A stretch of 64,000 bases of DNA from Paralvinella palmiformis (taxonomy: Eukaryota > Annelida > Polychaeta > Terebellida > Alvinellidae): positions 1-64,000 of the forward strand of contig JAODUP010000469.1 of assembly GCA_025642065.1 (NCBI GenBank). Direction: 5' to 3'. This document shows positions 11,324 through 21,934 of the stretch, one piece after another (position 1 is the stretch's first letter; each line of letters opens with the position of its first letter). The position numbers and the translations under genes were made by a program. The notes beneath the pieces are model-generated. The model was given only the letters and a program-made list of their open reading frames with translations, did no database searches and was not told the DNA's origin.

Positions 11324-12855
11324 AACCCTCAATCTTGTCCTCACCATTCAATATGCCATTGCCCGGAAAAAATTCAGAGAAGAATATGTCCACCTTGTCC
11401 TTGACGATTTGCCAGAAAGCCTGATAAAACCATATCTCCTCGATGATCATCCCCCTCACACCACACATAGAAATCGCACCATTTGAGCCCAGTTATTGCC
11501 AGCTGTGCCTAGACCTGAGTGTAATATTGGTGGCTTCTCTTTAATTGAAGTCTCCCATCTGAAGTTCACTGTAGAAATTTGGCATCTAACACAGTTGATA
11601 CTTGTGGACATTTGATCTCCAGAAGCCCAAAAACTGGATACCTAGATGGGTCATAAACCTTACTATCTGGACATACAGCCAACCGGGTGACAATGGACTG
11701 ATGACAAGGCCACATGGATATACACTGACTGGAGAGGTGATCCCATTGTTATATGTATTAGCGGCCCTCGGTTCACTGGCAATGCCAGCTAACATTGCTG
11801 CTGTCTGTACTCGCCTTGTTGACTTCAATCTGGCGACCAGTGTTTCTTGATTATTACGTCTCACGTATATACTGTGCATCCTAGATGCAGTCAGGCGAAA
11901 CTTGCATCACTTATGCCACAGCTTTGAATCAGACTGTAACCTTGTCTGCTCTTCAAAGTTGTATATTTCAGATATTTTCAGGTTTAAACCCTCCAACTCT
12001 ACTATTTCATTCAAACTAGGCACAAAGTTCTAGTGGTTATTCATTTTGCACATAACTGGAAGGTGTGGAAATTCCACACCATCATACACATTGAGGATAT
12101 AATGTGAGTGGAGTTTCTGCTGCACAGATAGTACAGAACCAAAAGGAGCAACGCCATACTTGGTCTGCACAGTAATATTTTTTATTATCCACTAACATTG
12201 GCAGTATGAGAGCATTTGGGGTGATCTCATTCATTGTGGTTTTGAGGCTTGCCAAATCAGGTAATTTGCCATGACATGGATTGTACAATGTTGATGTAAT
12301 TGTTGGTCTGGGATCTGTCCTCTCAGATAGCTCTCAGTTTCATCATCTTGAACTTGGCCACCTGATACAGCAGTCCTGCAACATGGCCACAGCTCCCTCC
12401 AACACCCTTAGCACATGATGCACTGATGACACTTCGTCCTTGCCCATCACTTGTTGCTTGACGATCTGTGTCTCCAAGGCTTGTTAATGAAACAACTGGA
12501 CTACCAAGTTCAACCTGATAAAAAGAGATACATAGTCACTACCAAGAGTATAGTATCCCTAGTAATTTGTTAATAATTAAATTGAACTTTGTAAACACTA
12601 TAGGCATTCTGCTCGGATTATATATAATCAGTAAATGTTTGGCTAACATGTATTATTAGAAATACTAATGAACATTTAATATGATGTCTACACATCACAT
12701 ATATACTGTATATGTATCCATAATAAAAATATATTTATGTCCATGTTTTTCTGTTATATATTAGAATACCTACACTGACATGATGTGGTTCTAGATTTTT
12801 CTTCATGGACCTGTAACACCGTCCCTCAATGTGGCATCCAATAGTACTAGACAAT
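11324..12855 (-). pseudogene. SWIM-YqaJ nuclease-like gene, decayed (inner)
   Basis: Read on the minus strand. A first piece (12855-12774) has GRCYRSMKKNLEPHHVS with a donor. The next exon starts at 12514 after an AG acceptor and joins in frame (VELGSPVVSLTSLGDT). It contains a SWIM-like ligand pattern (ASCAKGVGGSCGHVAGLLY), then a linker (TKYGVAPFGSVLS, NVYDGVEFPHLPV). The YqaJ / lambda-exonuclease-like core follows with ASEPRAANTY (Glu), PCGLVISPLSP, CPDSKVYD (Asp, 11663-11671) and LLEIKCP (Glu-x-Lys, 11605-11625). HQYYTQV, AQLAITGLKWCDFYVWC and WQIVKDKVDIFFSEF close it. Several frameshifts and stops separate these blocks, so it is a pseudogene, although the catalytic-type residues are all still visible. 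Its end lies about 27 bp from the end of the convergent transposase. Confidence 0.82.
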
Positions 12856-13372
12856 ACTGTATCAGATAAAAGATAACTTAAAATTAGTTTTTAATTATCT
12901 TTAAGGGATAACAGATTAAATAAAATGTGTTATATACACATGTGGGTAATAGCCTAATCATAATGGTAGGCATTTCATTCAACTGGTACCCTACATTTGT
13001 ATAGATATATGATGTGACCCCCGGGCCCAGATATTGACCTGAAGAGGTTGAACGCACACGTATGGGGCCATATATAATCCAGTTTATGTACATGTGTATG
13101 AGGGAAAGGAACATTCACTGTAATATATGTAAATCACTTGTCAGATACTAAACTTAATAGTGAAGGAGTGGATTAATTAGACAAGACTAGATCTAGTAAT
13201 AGAATAACAATAACACAATAAACTCTACATACCTTTTATGCCAAATATTTAACTTTTGCTGAAATATTTATGAACTTTTTCAAGGTAAGCATCTCCAGAA
13301 ACTTTGTTCCTGATGTAATTTTCAACAAAACTATAACCTCGATCTGGGTCTACTCATGAATATTCAGTAGGG

Positions 13373-13391
13373 AATATTAAGAAAGGTCTAT
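13373..13391 (-). repeat. Right terminal inverted repeat of inner element
   Basis: AATATTAAGAAAGGTCTAT is the exact reverse complement of the left terminal repeat at 9557-9575. Confidence 0.85.
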
Positions 13392-13408
13392 GAGAGCCTC
13401 TACACCCA

Positions 13409-13555
13409 ACCAGTTCCTTCTTCTTCCAAGATACCTGATTCCATCAGATGTCTCACAGTTATTTTTAGTCCCCCCAAACTCTGCTTACAGTAGAGGAAGA
13501 CAACATCATCATTTATATAGAGGGATGCATTTCTCACAAAATTACTGGTGTGTAG
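13409..13555 (-). pseudogene. Unidentified coding-like fragment
   Basis: On the minus strand 48 codons are open from about 13555 to a TAG at 13409. They include NASLYINDDVVFLYC, LGGLKITVRHLM and GILEEEGTGWV. The composition looks protein-like, not random, but I do not recognise the family. It lies immediately outside the right terminal repeat of the inner transposon, so it belongs to whatever that element inserted into or beside. No start, acceptor or continuation was established. Confidence 0.3.
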
Positions 13556-14645
13556 TAAATGTACTGTAGGTTTAGTTGGTCAAACTCTTCCCATCTGTTT
13601 ATTGCTGCTAAGCAGTATCAAGATCTTCCCACTGGTAGTCTTGTTGTACCCAGTTCACATTTAATGGAAGTGTGTATATTGATACAAGCAGAATTCTGTA
13701 ATAATATTGAAAAGATCCTCTACATGAGTAAAGCTTAGTTCTATACTTAGTAACACTTATGCTGTCAAAGATACAAGGAAAGTTAGAATTCTGATTCTTG
13801 CAATACATTACAGTTTGTTGTACACTTGTATATTAATATCCATCTACATCATGTTTTACATGTGAATTCAATAGTTGCAAGGCTAAAAACAACTTTTTTT
13901 ATAATTAAGCCATTGTTGATTGATCAGTGTCATTAATTATTATTTCTTGTGTCTTTATGTACACTTGTTATTACTTTTAAATTCAAAATACATATTCTGG
14001 ACTTATATAATGTCAGTAAATAATATAAAGCAGATTATTAAAAATAGTCTACCATGTTTTCCGCAAGGCGGCGCTGCTAACAGTTTATTTCACACAATGC
14101 CATAAGCTATTTCTCGTCACAATCACATGATACTTGATAGTGCAGGCCTATTATGGCAAGTGAAGTCGTACAGTAAAAAGTCTTGATAATGCTGAGTTAT
14201 CATTAAGTCATACCACCTTCATACATAGATAATAGGGATGCATTTAATATTATTATTATTATGTTTGCTTTTCATGAATGACGTTATTGTGTGATTGTCC
14301 AAACAAATATCAACAGTTCACCTGCTAGAGCTGGAATAGCCAATGTATGGCCCTGTTCTCCCCAGGCACCAGAGAGTGGTATTCAAGCTAGAGTTAGAAT
14401 GCCTATCTAATCTAGCATATAGTTATACATTAAAAATACATATGTAATATTGTATAAACGGCAGGTAAAATATTTCACTCAAGTGGATGTTGACAATCTG
14501 TGAAAAATGGGGGCTGTTAGGATCTTGTCACAGTGGGGAGGTAAGTGGATAAACTACTACTCAGGTAAAAAGATTGTTTTAAGCAGTTGACCGTGGAATT
14601 CAAGACAGTTAACAATCATAGTCATATATTCATAATTTGTCCACA
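13556..14645. other. Right flank of inner transposon
   Basis: AT-rich sequence, probably the right half of the outer element's intron. It carries the second arm of the GC-rich inverted repeat at 14047-14092. It ends in a usable acceptor (TTTGTCCACAG) at 14645. A minus-strand open frame at 13608-13808 has no recognised motif. Confidence 0.45.
14047..14092. repeat. Inverted repeat arm, partner at 8616-8660
   Basis: CCGCAAGGCGGCGCTGC in this arm is the complement of the GCCGCCTTGCGG core near 8634. The flanking ACATG and TAGA words are also matched. Confidence 0.4.
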
Positions 14646-16292
14646 GGCAACATCCCAATGCAGAAAAGACTGAAGCCAACAGCTATGCCATATATCTTCA
14701 AATGGAGCGATTTGCCATCTCCAGCCTCTGCTGAACGCATCAGACGTGGTTTAAAAAGGAAGATATCTGTAAACACAGAAGCTGATTCTGTTGCTTGGGT
14801 AGATGTTGGCACCATTTAAAAAGTTCTCACAGAACAGACTGAAGGTATTAAATCACTGTGGATAGACATGCATGATAATCTGATAATCATGCAAGTATAG
14901 GTTAAGGCATGATAGAAATAGTATCTAGGGTTGAGAGATGAGAATATTTCACAGCTGTGGATACATATGCAGTTGTTGGGTGACTGGACAACCTAGTTAT
15001 TATTATGATAAAATCAGTATAAATATGAGTCAATGAAATTTACAACACTAAGCGATGTGCACTATCTTAAATTAGTAAGTACCGGTAAGATAACTGAATT
15101 ATTATATACTTCCAGGTATCGTGGATGGCTCAACACAGACTGTTGCCATCAAGACAAGAGGTCATCCAGTGTGAGATGGATTCACTGTGTTTCTCAATAT
15201 TCCAGTTCAGGAATGACCGTGATGGCATTCACTTCTACAGTGAATCATTTTAATGCTGCATGTTGGTTTTTGCAATCAGCTCTCTTACGTGCAGAATGAG
15301 ATGCCAAACATTGCGATAGATGATCAGTTTTTCCTAACAATGATCAAGTTATGGCAACACAAGACCAGCTTTGAGCTGAGCAGGATGTTCAAAGTGTTCC
15401 AGTGCATGGCAATGAACATATTTTTAACCTGGATCAACTTGATGTAGATTACACGGAAAGAAGTGGGCTGGTGGCCAACCCATGATCTAGTGCCTTTCTT
15501 TGCACCAACTGAATTTTGCGCCAAGTTCCCCAAGACCAGGGTTGTTGTAGATGACACCAAATGTTCCATCCAGTAGCCGAAGCAATCACTGATGCAACGG
15601 CAACATTCTCATCGTACAATTTTCTAGGACACTGAATGGCCTAAATTGTGCTGATGTGTCGTTAAGCAACATTCATCCATCCATTCTTCCTCATCATACA
15701 AGAATCATAACATGGTTAAAGTGTTAGTTGGCTCTTTACCAGGTGGGCTGGTTTCATTTTGCAATCAGGCATTTGGTGGATCAGTAAGTGATCAGCAAAT
15801 TTCTGAGAGAACTGTCATCCAAGGGATAGCATAATGGCAGACAAGGTATTCAATGTCCAGGATATATTTGCCCCATTCAACGTAGCCATAAACATTCCAA
15901 CATTCTTTAAGAAAAAGAACCGCTTGACCAGTCAGGTTGTTATACGAGACAGGAAGATTGCCAACAAGAAGGTTCACATAGAGAGGATTATCGATCTAGC
16001 GAAAACATACAAAATTCTCAGGGAACCAATAAACAACACTGTAAGTGCTCTAGCCACAGAAATCACCAATGTTTGCTTCATGTTATGTAAATTTAAATGT
16101 GGTATTGTTTCTAAATATGCTCGAGTTGTAACATCTTTGCATGTTATCACTTATGCATCAACTTTACAACTTACAAACATGATAAAAAATTATAACCTCT
16201 GGAACAAATATTTGTTGAAATTTGGCAATACAAAAAGAACTTCAAAATTGTTTCACATAATTTGGCAGTCATTGAGTGACCGAGTAATCTAG
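14646..16292 (+). pseudogene. THAP-DDE_Tnp_4 transposase, C-terminal part (outer)
   Basis: After the acceptor at 14645, NIPMQKRLKPTAMPYIF is the C-terminal end of a THAP domain. The HTH_Tnp_4 region follows from about 15110 (FRNDRDGIHFYSESF), then QFFLTMIKLWQHKTSFELS and IFLTWINLM at 15320-15445. The DDE core follows in shifting frames: KFPKTRVVVDDTKCS (first Asp, about 15530-15570), VLVGSLPGGLVSF and GGSVSDQQISER (second Asp, about 15770-15805), MADKVFNVQDIFAP at 15834 and VHIERIIDLAKTYKIL (third acid, about 15970-16020). It ends near VCFMLCKFKCGIV. All three catalytic acids survive, but stops and frameshifts before 15834 make it a pseudogene. The last open segment is 15834-16292; homology to the family fades after about 16120. 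Confidence 0.85.
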
Positions 16293-17708
16293 TTTTATGT
16301 GATATAAATGTTGAATTTTCACCTACATATAGTTATTTGTAAATTTTATTCAGATACAAATGCAGAATTTTCTTGGTCATAAAATTTATTTCCATTCAAT
16401 CAGAATCATATATATATTGCATATATAATATATAACCATGACTTGTCTGGAGCTGCAAATATTTATGGATCTGAAGCACACTAAATTAAATAAGAGAATT
16501 TATTGAATAAAAATGCAAATTTTACTTAAATAAATAATCATAGTAATTTTTGTCAAGATGTTTGTTAAGAAGAGCCTTTCTGAAGTGTACATAAAAGAAT
16601 GCCTTTAACTTCACAATCATTTCGCATATACAAACAATATGAACTTATTTATTACAGGTAAACTAATTATTTTGATAAAATATAAACATATAATGGAATA
16701 TTCATGGGCAGAATTAGGTAATAATAATTTAGGTATAGGCTTTAGAAGTGGGAACAAAATAATAATAGAAAATATAATTTAAAGAAAAGAAGTTATACAT
16801 TCTATTAAATGTAATAAATATTATTATTCAAGATACATTTGCAACATCCGTTTATCATTAGATGTAGCACTGCTGTATATTTATCTCAACATGTGGAGAT
16901 CAATAAACATCATGTATGTACATTCTTTTAAATGAAATTCACAAAAATTAAATGTAAACACATATACAATTTTTAAGCAAAGACACTATATACTTGATAA
17001 ACATAATGAATGTTATGGACAAATTACACAAAACATGTACTACAGGTTGAATATTTAGCTTTATAATGGCTGACTAGCACCACTACATATTTATCTCAAT
17101 ACATGGACAACAATAAACTTAATTTATGTACATTGTAGACACATTCATATGGTACTCAGTGTGTACCTGTATGTAATATTTGTTATCCAAAATAACATGT
17201 ATCTTTGGCAATGATCACATTAAACAGTTACTGTACTTCATCATTTATGCCTCTCTACACTCTCCAAAGCATTCATAAATTGATGGAGCAGGTAATCTAA
17301 GAACAAATTTTACTGGATTTGAATAGTGTTACTAGCCTTTATTTTTCACACACAAGATAATGAGCTGTGATAGTCCAGTTAATTAGAGTGTAGGACTTGT
17401 AGCTGAAGGTCTAGTCAGTTTTATGAATGCTTATCCCCAAGTATTGCCTACTATTGGTAAGATCCATAGCAGTCATGATGTCCACTGTTGCATTGGCTCT
17501 TTTCTAATGCCCCTCCACACTCTCTAAGTCATTCATAAATTGATGCAGCAGCTGTCCCATAACAAATTTTACTGGATTTTTCACGCACCAGATATTACAC
17601 TGATACAAACTGCTAACATATATGTAATGCTGTGGTGTAACATATATGAATCCGTTATGATTTGATAAGCACACCGTCAGGTGCTGCCATTTTCTTTTAG
17701 GTCAATGC
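16293..17708. other. AT-rich spacer with diverged direct repeats
   Basis: No gene recognised. Two pairs of direct repeats are visible: TATTTATCTCAACATGTGG at about 16877 and a variant at about 17090; and TTCATAAATTGATGGAGCAG at about 17271 with a variant at about 17530, both followed by AACAAATTTTACTGGATTT. The second pair is about 260 bp apart. This may be decayed 3' sequence of the outer transposon. Confidence 0.5.
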
Positions 17709-18516
17709 GTAGACCAATCAGACACACACACACACACACACACACAAATATCATAATGGTGACACACATGTATACACATCTGCTATAACTAGATTAATTC
17801 CAACTATTAAACCGAGTCGAGTTTGGACACACACCATACCCCCCCCACACACACACACACACACTCGTATACACATATACCCTCACACACACACCTAAAA
17901 CCACGTTAACGGTTCTCGTTCAGCTGACAGCCGTCTGTTTGTTGTTAATATTACCTTATTTTATCAATTCATATTACTAAAGTTTTGCCTCCGATAACTC
18001 ATTCATCTGTTGACGGAGATACTCGGATTAGACACCTGTATGTTGTTATTGTTAGACAGGTAGAGACACTGAGACAGGCACATACAGAGAGAGAGAGAGA
18101 CACACACAGAGAGACACAGAGAGAGAGAGAGACACACACACAGACAGAGAGAGAGAACCGACATGTATACCGTCCGTTGAGGTATTGCGTCTGTCGGCGT
18201 ATCTACCTCAACAGACCCCCCCCCCCTCCCCAATCACTCATTCCTCGCGTAGTAGTAGTAATAGCGGTAGTGGTACAAAGTCTGACGTGATAACGAGTCA
18301 TCTCGACTGATAAGAACTGATTATCAGAGAGCCGTCTCTATTGTTATCAATCGCAGCTTCCCACGGACATCTCCGCACATCGTCGACGTCAAGGTGAGCA
18401 GAGTTCGTCATAGCTTCGTCCGTCGTCTGATCTCACGGATCACACTCGTCACTGACCAGCTCCATAAGGATACTATTGGTGGACAGATACGATATTACCG
18501 GATACCTGGACGCATA

Positions 18517-18559
18517 ATGTTTAGACAGATAGCGCTCGTCTGCTTCGTCATCCTCCCAG
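18517..18559 (+). CDS. Alternative leader exon 1a of the Ig-superfamily gene
   Basis: ATG followed by 14 codons, MFRQIALVCFVILP, and the first base of a Gly codon, then the donor GTAGGC. It is a classic hydrophobic signal peptide ending in phase 1, the phase needed by the acceptor at 28763. The upstream sequence is open in the same frame back to 18394 but contains no earlier ATG. The exon and its surroundings are identical to the copy at 20910-20952. Which of the two is used, or whether both are, cannot be told from sequence. Confidence 0.65.
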
Positions 18560-19096
18560 GTAGGCAAGACTTATAATCATCGGGTAGTCGTTTCGGCCGG
18601 AATGGTCATGTCGCGCGTCATCGGTGATGAGTTGATAAAGTAAGACCGTTGCCTAGACTCTAATATCGCTCACTTTAAAAAAATCCGTAAATCGTAACCA
18701 GAATTGACACTTATTCTTATTGCCCGTGTATGCGTGCTCGAGTGCGTGCGTGTGTAATAGTGCGCGTGCGTGGGGGGACAACTTAAACCGTGAGTGGCGC
18801 TAACCGGTCGGAATGACAGTGTTTTCGTGTGTGTTATTGTTCGTAATGAGATACTATACGGCCTTCGGTTGACCTATTAAAGTCGGGTCAAACACTGTCA
18901 CGTGCTATGACGGATATACTTACGTGAAGAACACTCGCCGAAAACTGGCGTCACACCGGGACGCCGTCACTCAAGGAACACGTGATACTAAGCCACACCA
19001 CTACAGCATACAATCATTCACGGGTACGAAGCCTACCAAAGACTGGATCGATTGATGCTGTAAACAGATTAGTCACGATATGATCACCATAATTAC

Positions 19097-19287
19097 GGGG
19101 CGCCTCCGTGGTCTAATTGGTAGCGCGTTGGATCACGGATCACTACAACCCGAGTTCGAATCTCGGCGTGGGCATATCTTAAGGGTGTTTCATCTTTGAC
19201 TTCGGTTCATTACCTTTGGAGGTCGCTCGGCCCATTTAGCCTACCATGTGCACAAAAGTGGCCGTAAAACATCAATCATCATCGTCA
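19097..19287 (+). mobile_element. SINE family 1 (inside duplication copy 1)
   Basis: A well-preserved copy: box A TGGTCTAATTGGTAGCGCG, box B GAGTTCGAATCTCGG, body and a CATCAATCATCATCG tail. Its counterpart in the second duplication copy is at 21418-21605, so a single insertion preceded the duplication. Confidence 0.93.
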
Positions 19288-19588
19288 CCTTAATTACGAA
19301 TCTTTATCTGACTATAGGTCTGTTTGTCGTCGGTATATTTCAATATGTCTTGTTTTCCTCAATAGTTCAAATGCTATCCATATCGTCTCATACATTTCCC
19401 GTATTTCTTCAGCCCCTTTCTGTCGATCTTATTATCTCCTTTATCCGTAATGACTGCGGTTAAGTAACATTCCATCTCAGACTATTTCACGGATGACGTG
19501 TTTTCAGATGAATAACAATTCGAGAAAAATTATCGTCCAAAGCCCGTTTATTCGACCTTATAACTCAGTGTATGTGTGTGTGTGTTTT

Positions 19589-19854
19589 AATATTTCGACC
19601 ATTTAGATAGACAATATTATATTTACCATCACAACCGCACCCTCCCTTTGTCGGAACATGTTATATGTTGTACATGTCGTTTTATGTTGTACGTGTTGTG
19701 TTATTTGTACATGTTGTGTTGTTGTGTTAAATTTGCACATGTGTTATTTTGTAGATTAACTCGAACCGTTTTAATCCATTAATTCGGAACAAAGTCAATT
19801 ATTGTTTAACTTAACAAAACAATTTCCTAATCAGAACCTTATCGCTAATAGAGA

Positions 19855-19891
<37 letters not shown>

Positions 19892-20131
19892 AATGTGTCG
19901 TACGTATGATTCTATGTACGTTTTGCATATACACATGTATGGAAACCTATCATCAAACATAAATCAGTCAAAAATATTTGTTATTATTAATCATCACTAA
20001 TAATACGCAATCGTTTTAATATATTCACTAACCTAACGGATCACCATCAGCATCATAACCCCCCCCCCCCCAAACAACAACAACAACTCTAATCCCCCAT
20101 AGCCGCTAACACCATTGTTCACTTACTTTCG
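19589..20131. other. Spacer between duplication copies
   Basis: Unique AT-rich sequence with TGTACATGTTGTG-like words (19660-19750), (TG)n at about 19857-19890 and a poly-C tract at about 20059-20070. No gene seen. Confidence 0.6.
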
Positions 20132-20909
20132 TAGACCAATCACACGCACGCACACACACACACACACACAATATCATAATGGTGACACACATGTATACAC
20201 ATCTGCTATAACTAGATTAATTCCAACTATTAAACCGAGTCGAGTTTGGACACACACACCATCCCCCCCCCCACACACACACACACACACTCGTATACAC
20301 ATATACCCTCACACACACACCTAAAACCACGTTAACGGTTCTCGTTCAGCTGACAGCGTCTGTTTGTTGTTAATATTACCTTGTTTTATCAATTCATATT
20401 ACTAAAGTTTGGCCTCCGATAACTCATTCATCTGTTGACAGAGACACTCGGATTGGACACCTGTATGTTTGTTATTGTTAGACAGGTAGAGACACTGAGA
20501 CACACAGAGAGAGAGAGAGAGAGAGACACACACACAGACAGAGAGAGAGAACCGACATGTATATCGTCCGTTGAGGTATTGCGTCTGTCGGCGTATCTAC
20601 CTCAACAGACCCCCCCCCCCTCCCCAATCACTCATTCCTCGCGTAGTAGTAGTAATAGCGGTAGTGGTACAAAGTCTGACGTGATAACGAGTCATCTCGA
20701 CTGATAAGAACTGATTATCAGAGAGCCGTCTCTATTGTTATCAATCGCAGCTTCCCCGGACATCTCCGCACATCGTCGACGTCAAGGTGAGCAGAGTTCG
20801 TCATAGCTTCGTCCGTCGTCTGATCTCACGGATCACACTCGTCACTGACCAGCTCCATAAGGATACTATTGGTGGACAGATACGATATTACCGGATACCT
20901 GGACGCATA

Positions 20910-20952
20910 ATGTTTAGACAGATAGCGCTCGTCTGCTTCGTCATCCTCCCAG
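20910..20952 (+). CDS. Leader exon 1b (signal peptide) of the Ig gene
   Basis: Identical to the exon at 18517-18559: MFRQIALVCFVILP plus one base, donor GTAGGC. It is the nearer of the two leaders, 7.8 kb upstream of exon 2. The split codon G|GA gives Gly at the junction, continuing CWTQNDVEAEVF in exon 2. Confidence 0.75.
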
Positions 20953-21887
20953 GTAGGCAAGACTTATAATCATCGGGTAGTCGTTTCGGCCGGAATGGTC
21001 ATGTCGCGCGTCATCGGTGATGAGTTGATAAAGTAAGACCGTTGCCTAGACTCTAATATCGCTCACTTTAAAAAAATCCGTAAATCGTAACCAGAATTGA
21101 CACCTTTCATTCTTATTGCCCGTGCATGCGTGCGTGCGTGCGGTAACGGGTCGGAATGACAGTGTTTTCGTGTGTGTTATTGCTCGTAATGAGATACTAT
21201 ACCGCCTTCGGTTGACCTATTAAAGTCGGGTCAAACACTGTCACGTGCTATGACGGATATACTTACGTGAAGAACACCGGGACGCCGTCACTCAATGAAC
21301 ACGTGATACCAAGCCACACCACTACAGCATACAATCATTCACGGGTACGAAGCCTACCAAAGACTGGATCGATTGATGCTGTAAACAGATTAGTCACGAT
21401 GTGATCACCTTAATTACGGGGCGCCTCCGTGGTCTAATTGGTAGCGCGTTGGATCACGGATCACTACAACCCGAGTTCGAATCTCGGCGTGGGCATATCT
21501 TAAGGGTGTTTCATCTTTGACTTCGGTTCATTACCTTTGGAGTCGCTCGGCCCATTTAGCCTACCATGTGCACAAAAGTGGCCGTAAAACATCAATCATC
21601 ATCGTCACCTTAATTACGAATCTTTATCTGACTATAGGTCTGTTTGTCGTCGGTATATTTCAATATGTCTTGTTTTCCTCAATAGTTCAAATGCTATCCA
21701 TATCGTCTCATACATTTCCCGTATTTCTTCAGCCCCTTTCTGTCGATCTTATTATCTCCTTTATCCGTAATGACTGCGGTTAAGTAACATTCCATTTCAG
21801 ACTATTTCACGGATGACGTATTTTCAGATGAATACCAATTCGAGAAAAATTATCGTCCAATGCCCGTTTATTCGACCTTATAACTCA

Positions 21888-21934
<47 letters not shown>

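Larger units (their letters stand above)
9557..13391. mobile_element. Inner two-gene DNA transposon (ISL2EU/IS4EU type)
   Basis: A 3.8-kb element bounded by perfect 19-bp inverted repeats. It carries two decayed, convergent genes: a THAP + DDE_Tnp_4 transposase on the plus strand (9698-11296) and a SWIM/YqaJ-type nuclease on the minus strand (11324-12855). A transposase paired with a YqaJ exonuclease-like gene is the known signature of ISL2EU/IS4EU elements in animals. Both genes carry frameshifts, stops and deletions, so the copy cannot be autonomous. The ends lie in AT dinucleotides, compatible with a 2-bp target duplication, but this cannot be separated from the repeat itself. Confidence 0.82.
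8396..16292 (+). mobile_element. Outer THAP-DDE DNA transposon, split by insertion
   Basis: Inferred composite. A broken THAP zinc-finger exon (8396-8565) and the continuation of a THAP-DDE_Tnp_4 transposase (14646-16292) belong together: the upstream piece has only the N-terminal THAP half, and the downstream piece starts at the THAP C-terminal motif. Between them lies an inner element with its own terminal repeats (9557-13391). The outer element's termini were not found, so its true ends are unknown. Alternatively the two pieces come from two independently decayed copies. Confidence 0.6.
17709..19588 (+). repeat. Segmental duplication, copy 1 (leader-exon block)
   Basis: This block is repeated at 20132-21908 in the same orientation. 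The order is conserved throughout: GTAGACCAATCA, (CA)n, a GAGAGA-rich stretch, a poly-C run, the leader exon, a SINE and a closing (TG)n tract. Small indels lie mostly in simple repeats. The block contains a promoter-proximal region and a complete signal-peptide exon of the Ig-superfamily gene. Confidence 0.93.
20132..21908 (+). repeat. Segmental duplication, copy 2 (leader-exon block)
   Basis: Second copy of 17709-19588, lying closer to the body of the Ig-superfamily gene. It differs by shorter CA/GA tracts, a deletion around 21135-21150 where copy 1 has a GTGCG-rich segment, and scattered substitutions. The leader exon and its flanks are unchanged. Confidence 0.93.

Noticed and set aside
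18391..18396. CAAG|GTGAGC donor just upstream of the leader ATG
   Set aside because: A strong donor-like site, but using it would remove the ATG-containing exon unless an acceptor lies within the next 120 bp, and none is convincing. Kept as a possible alternative 5' UTR splice only.
19097..19170. tRNA gene (box A and box B with a clover-like head)
   Set aside because: The same head recurs with an identical non-tRNA body and CAT tail at many sites, so these are SINE heads and not tRNA genes.
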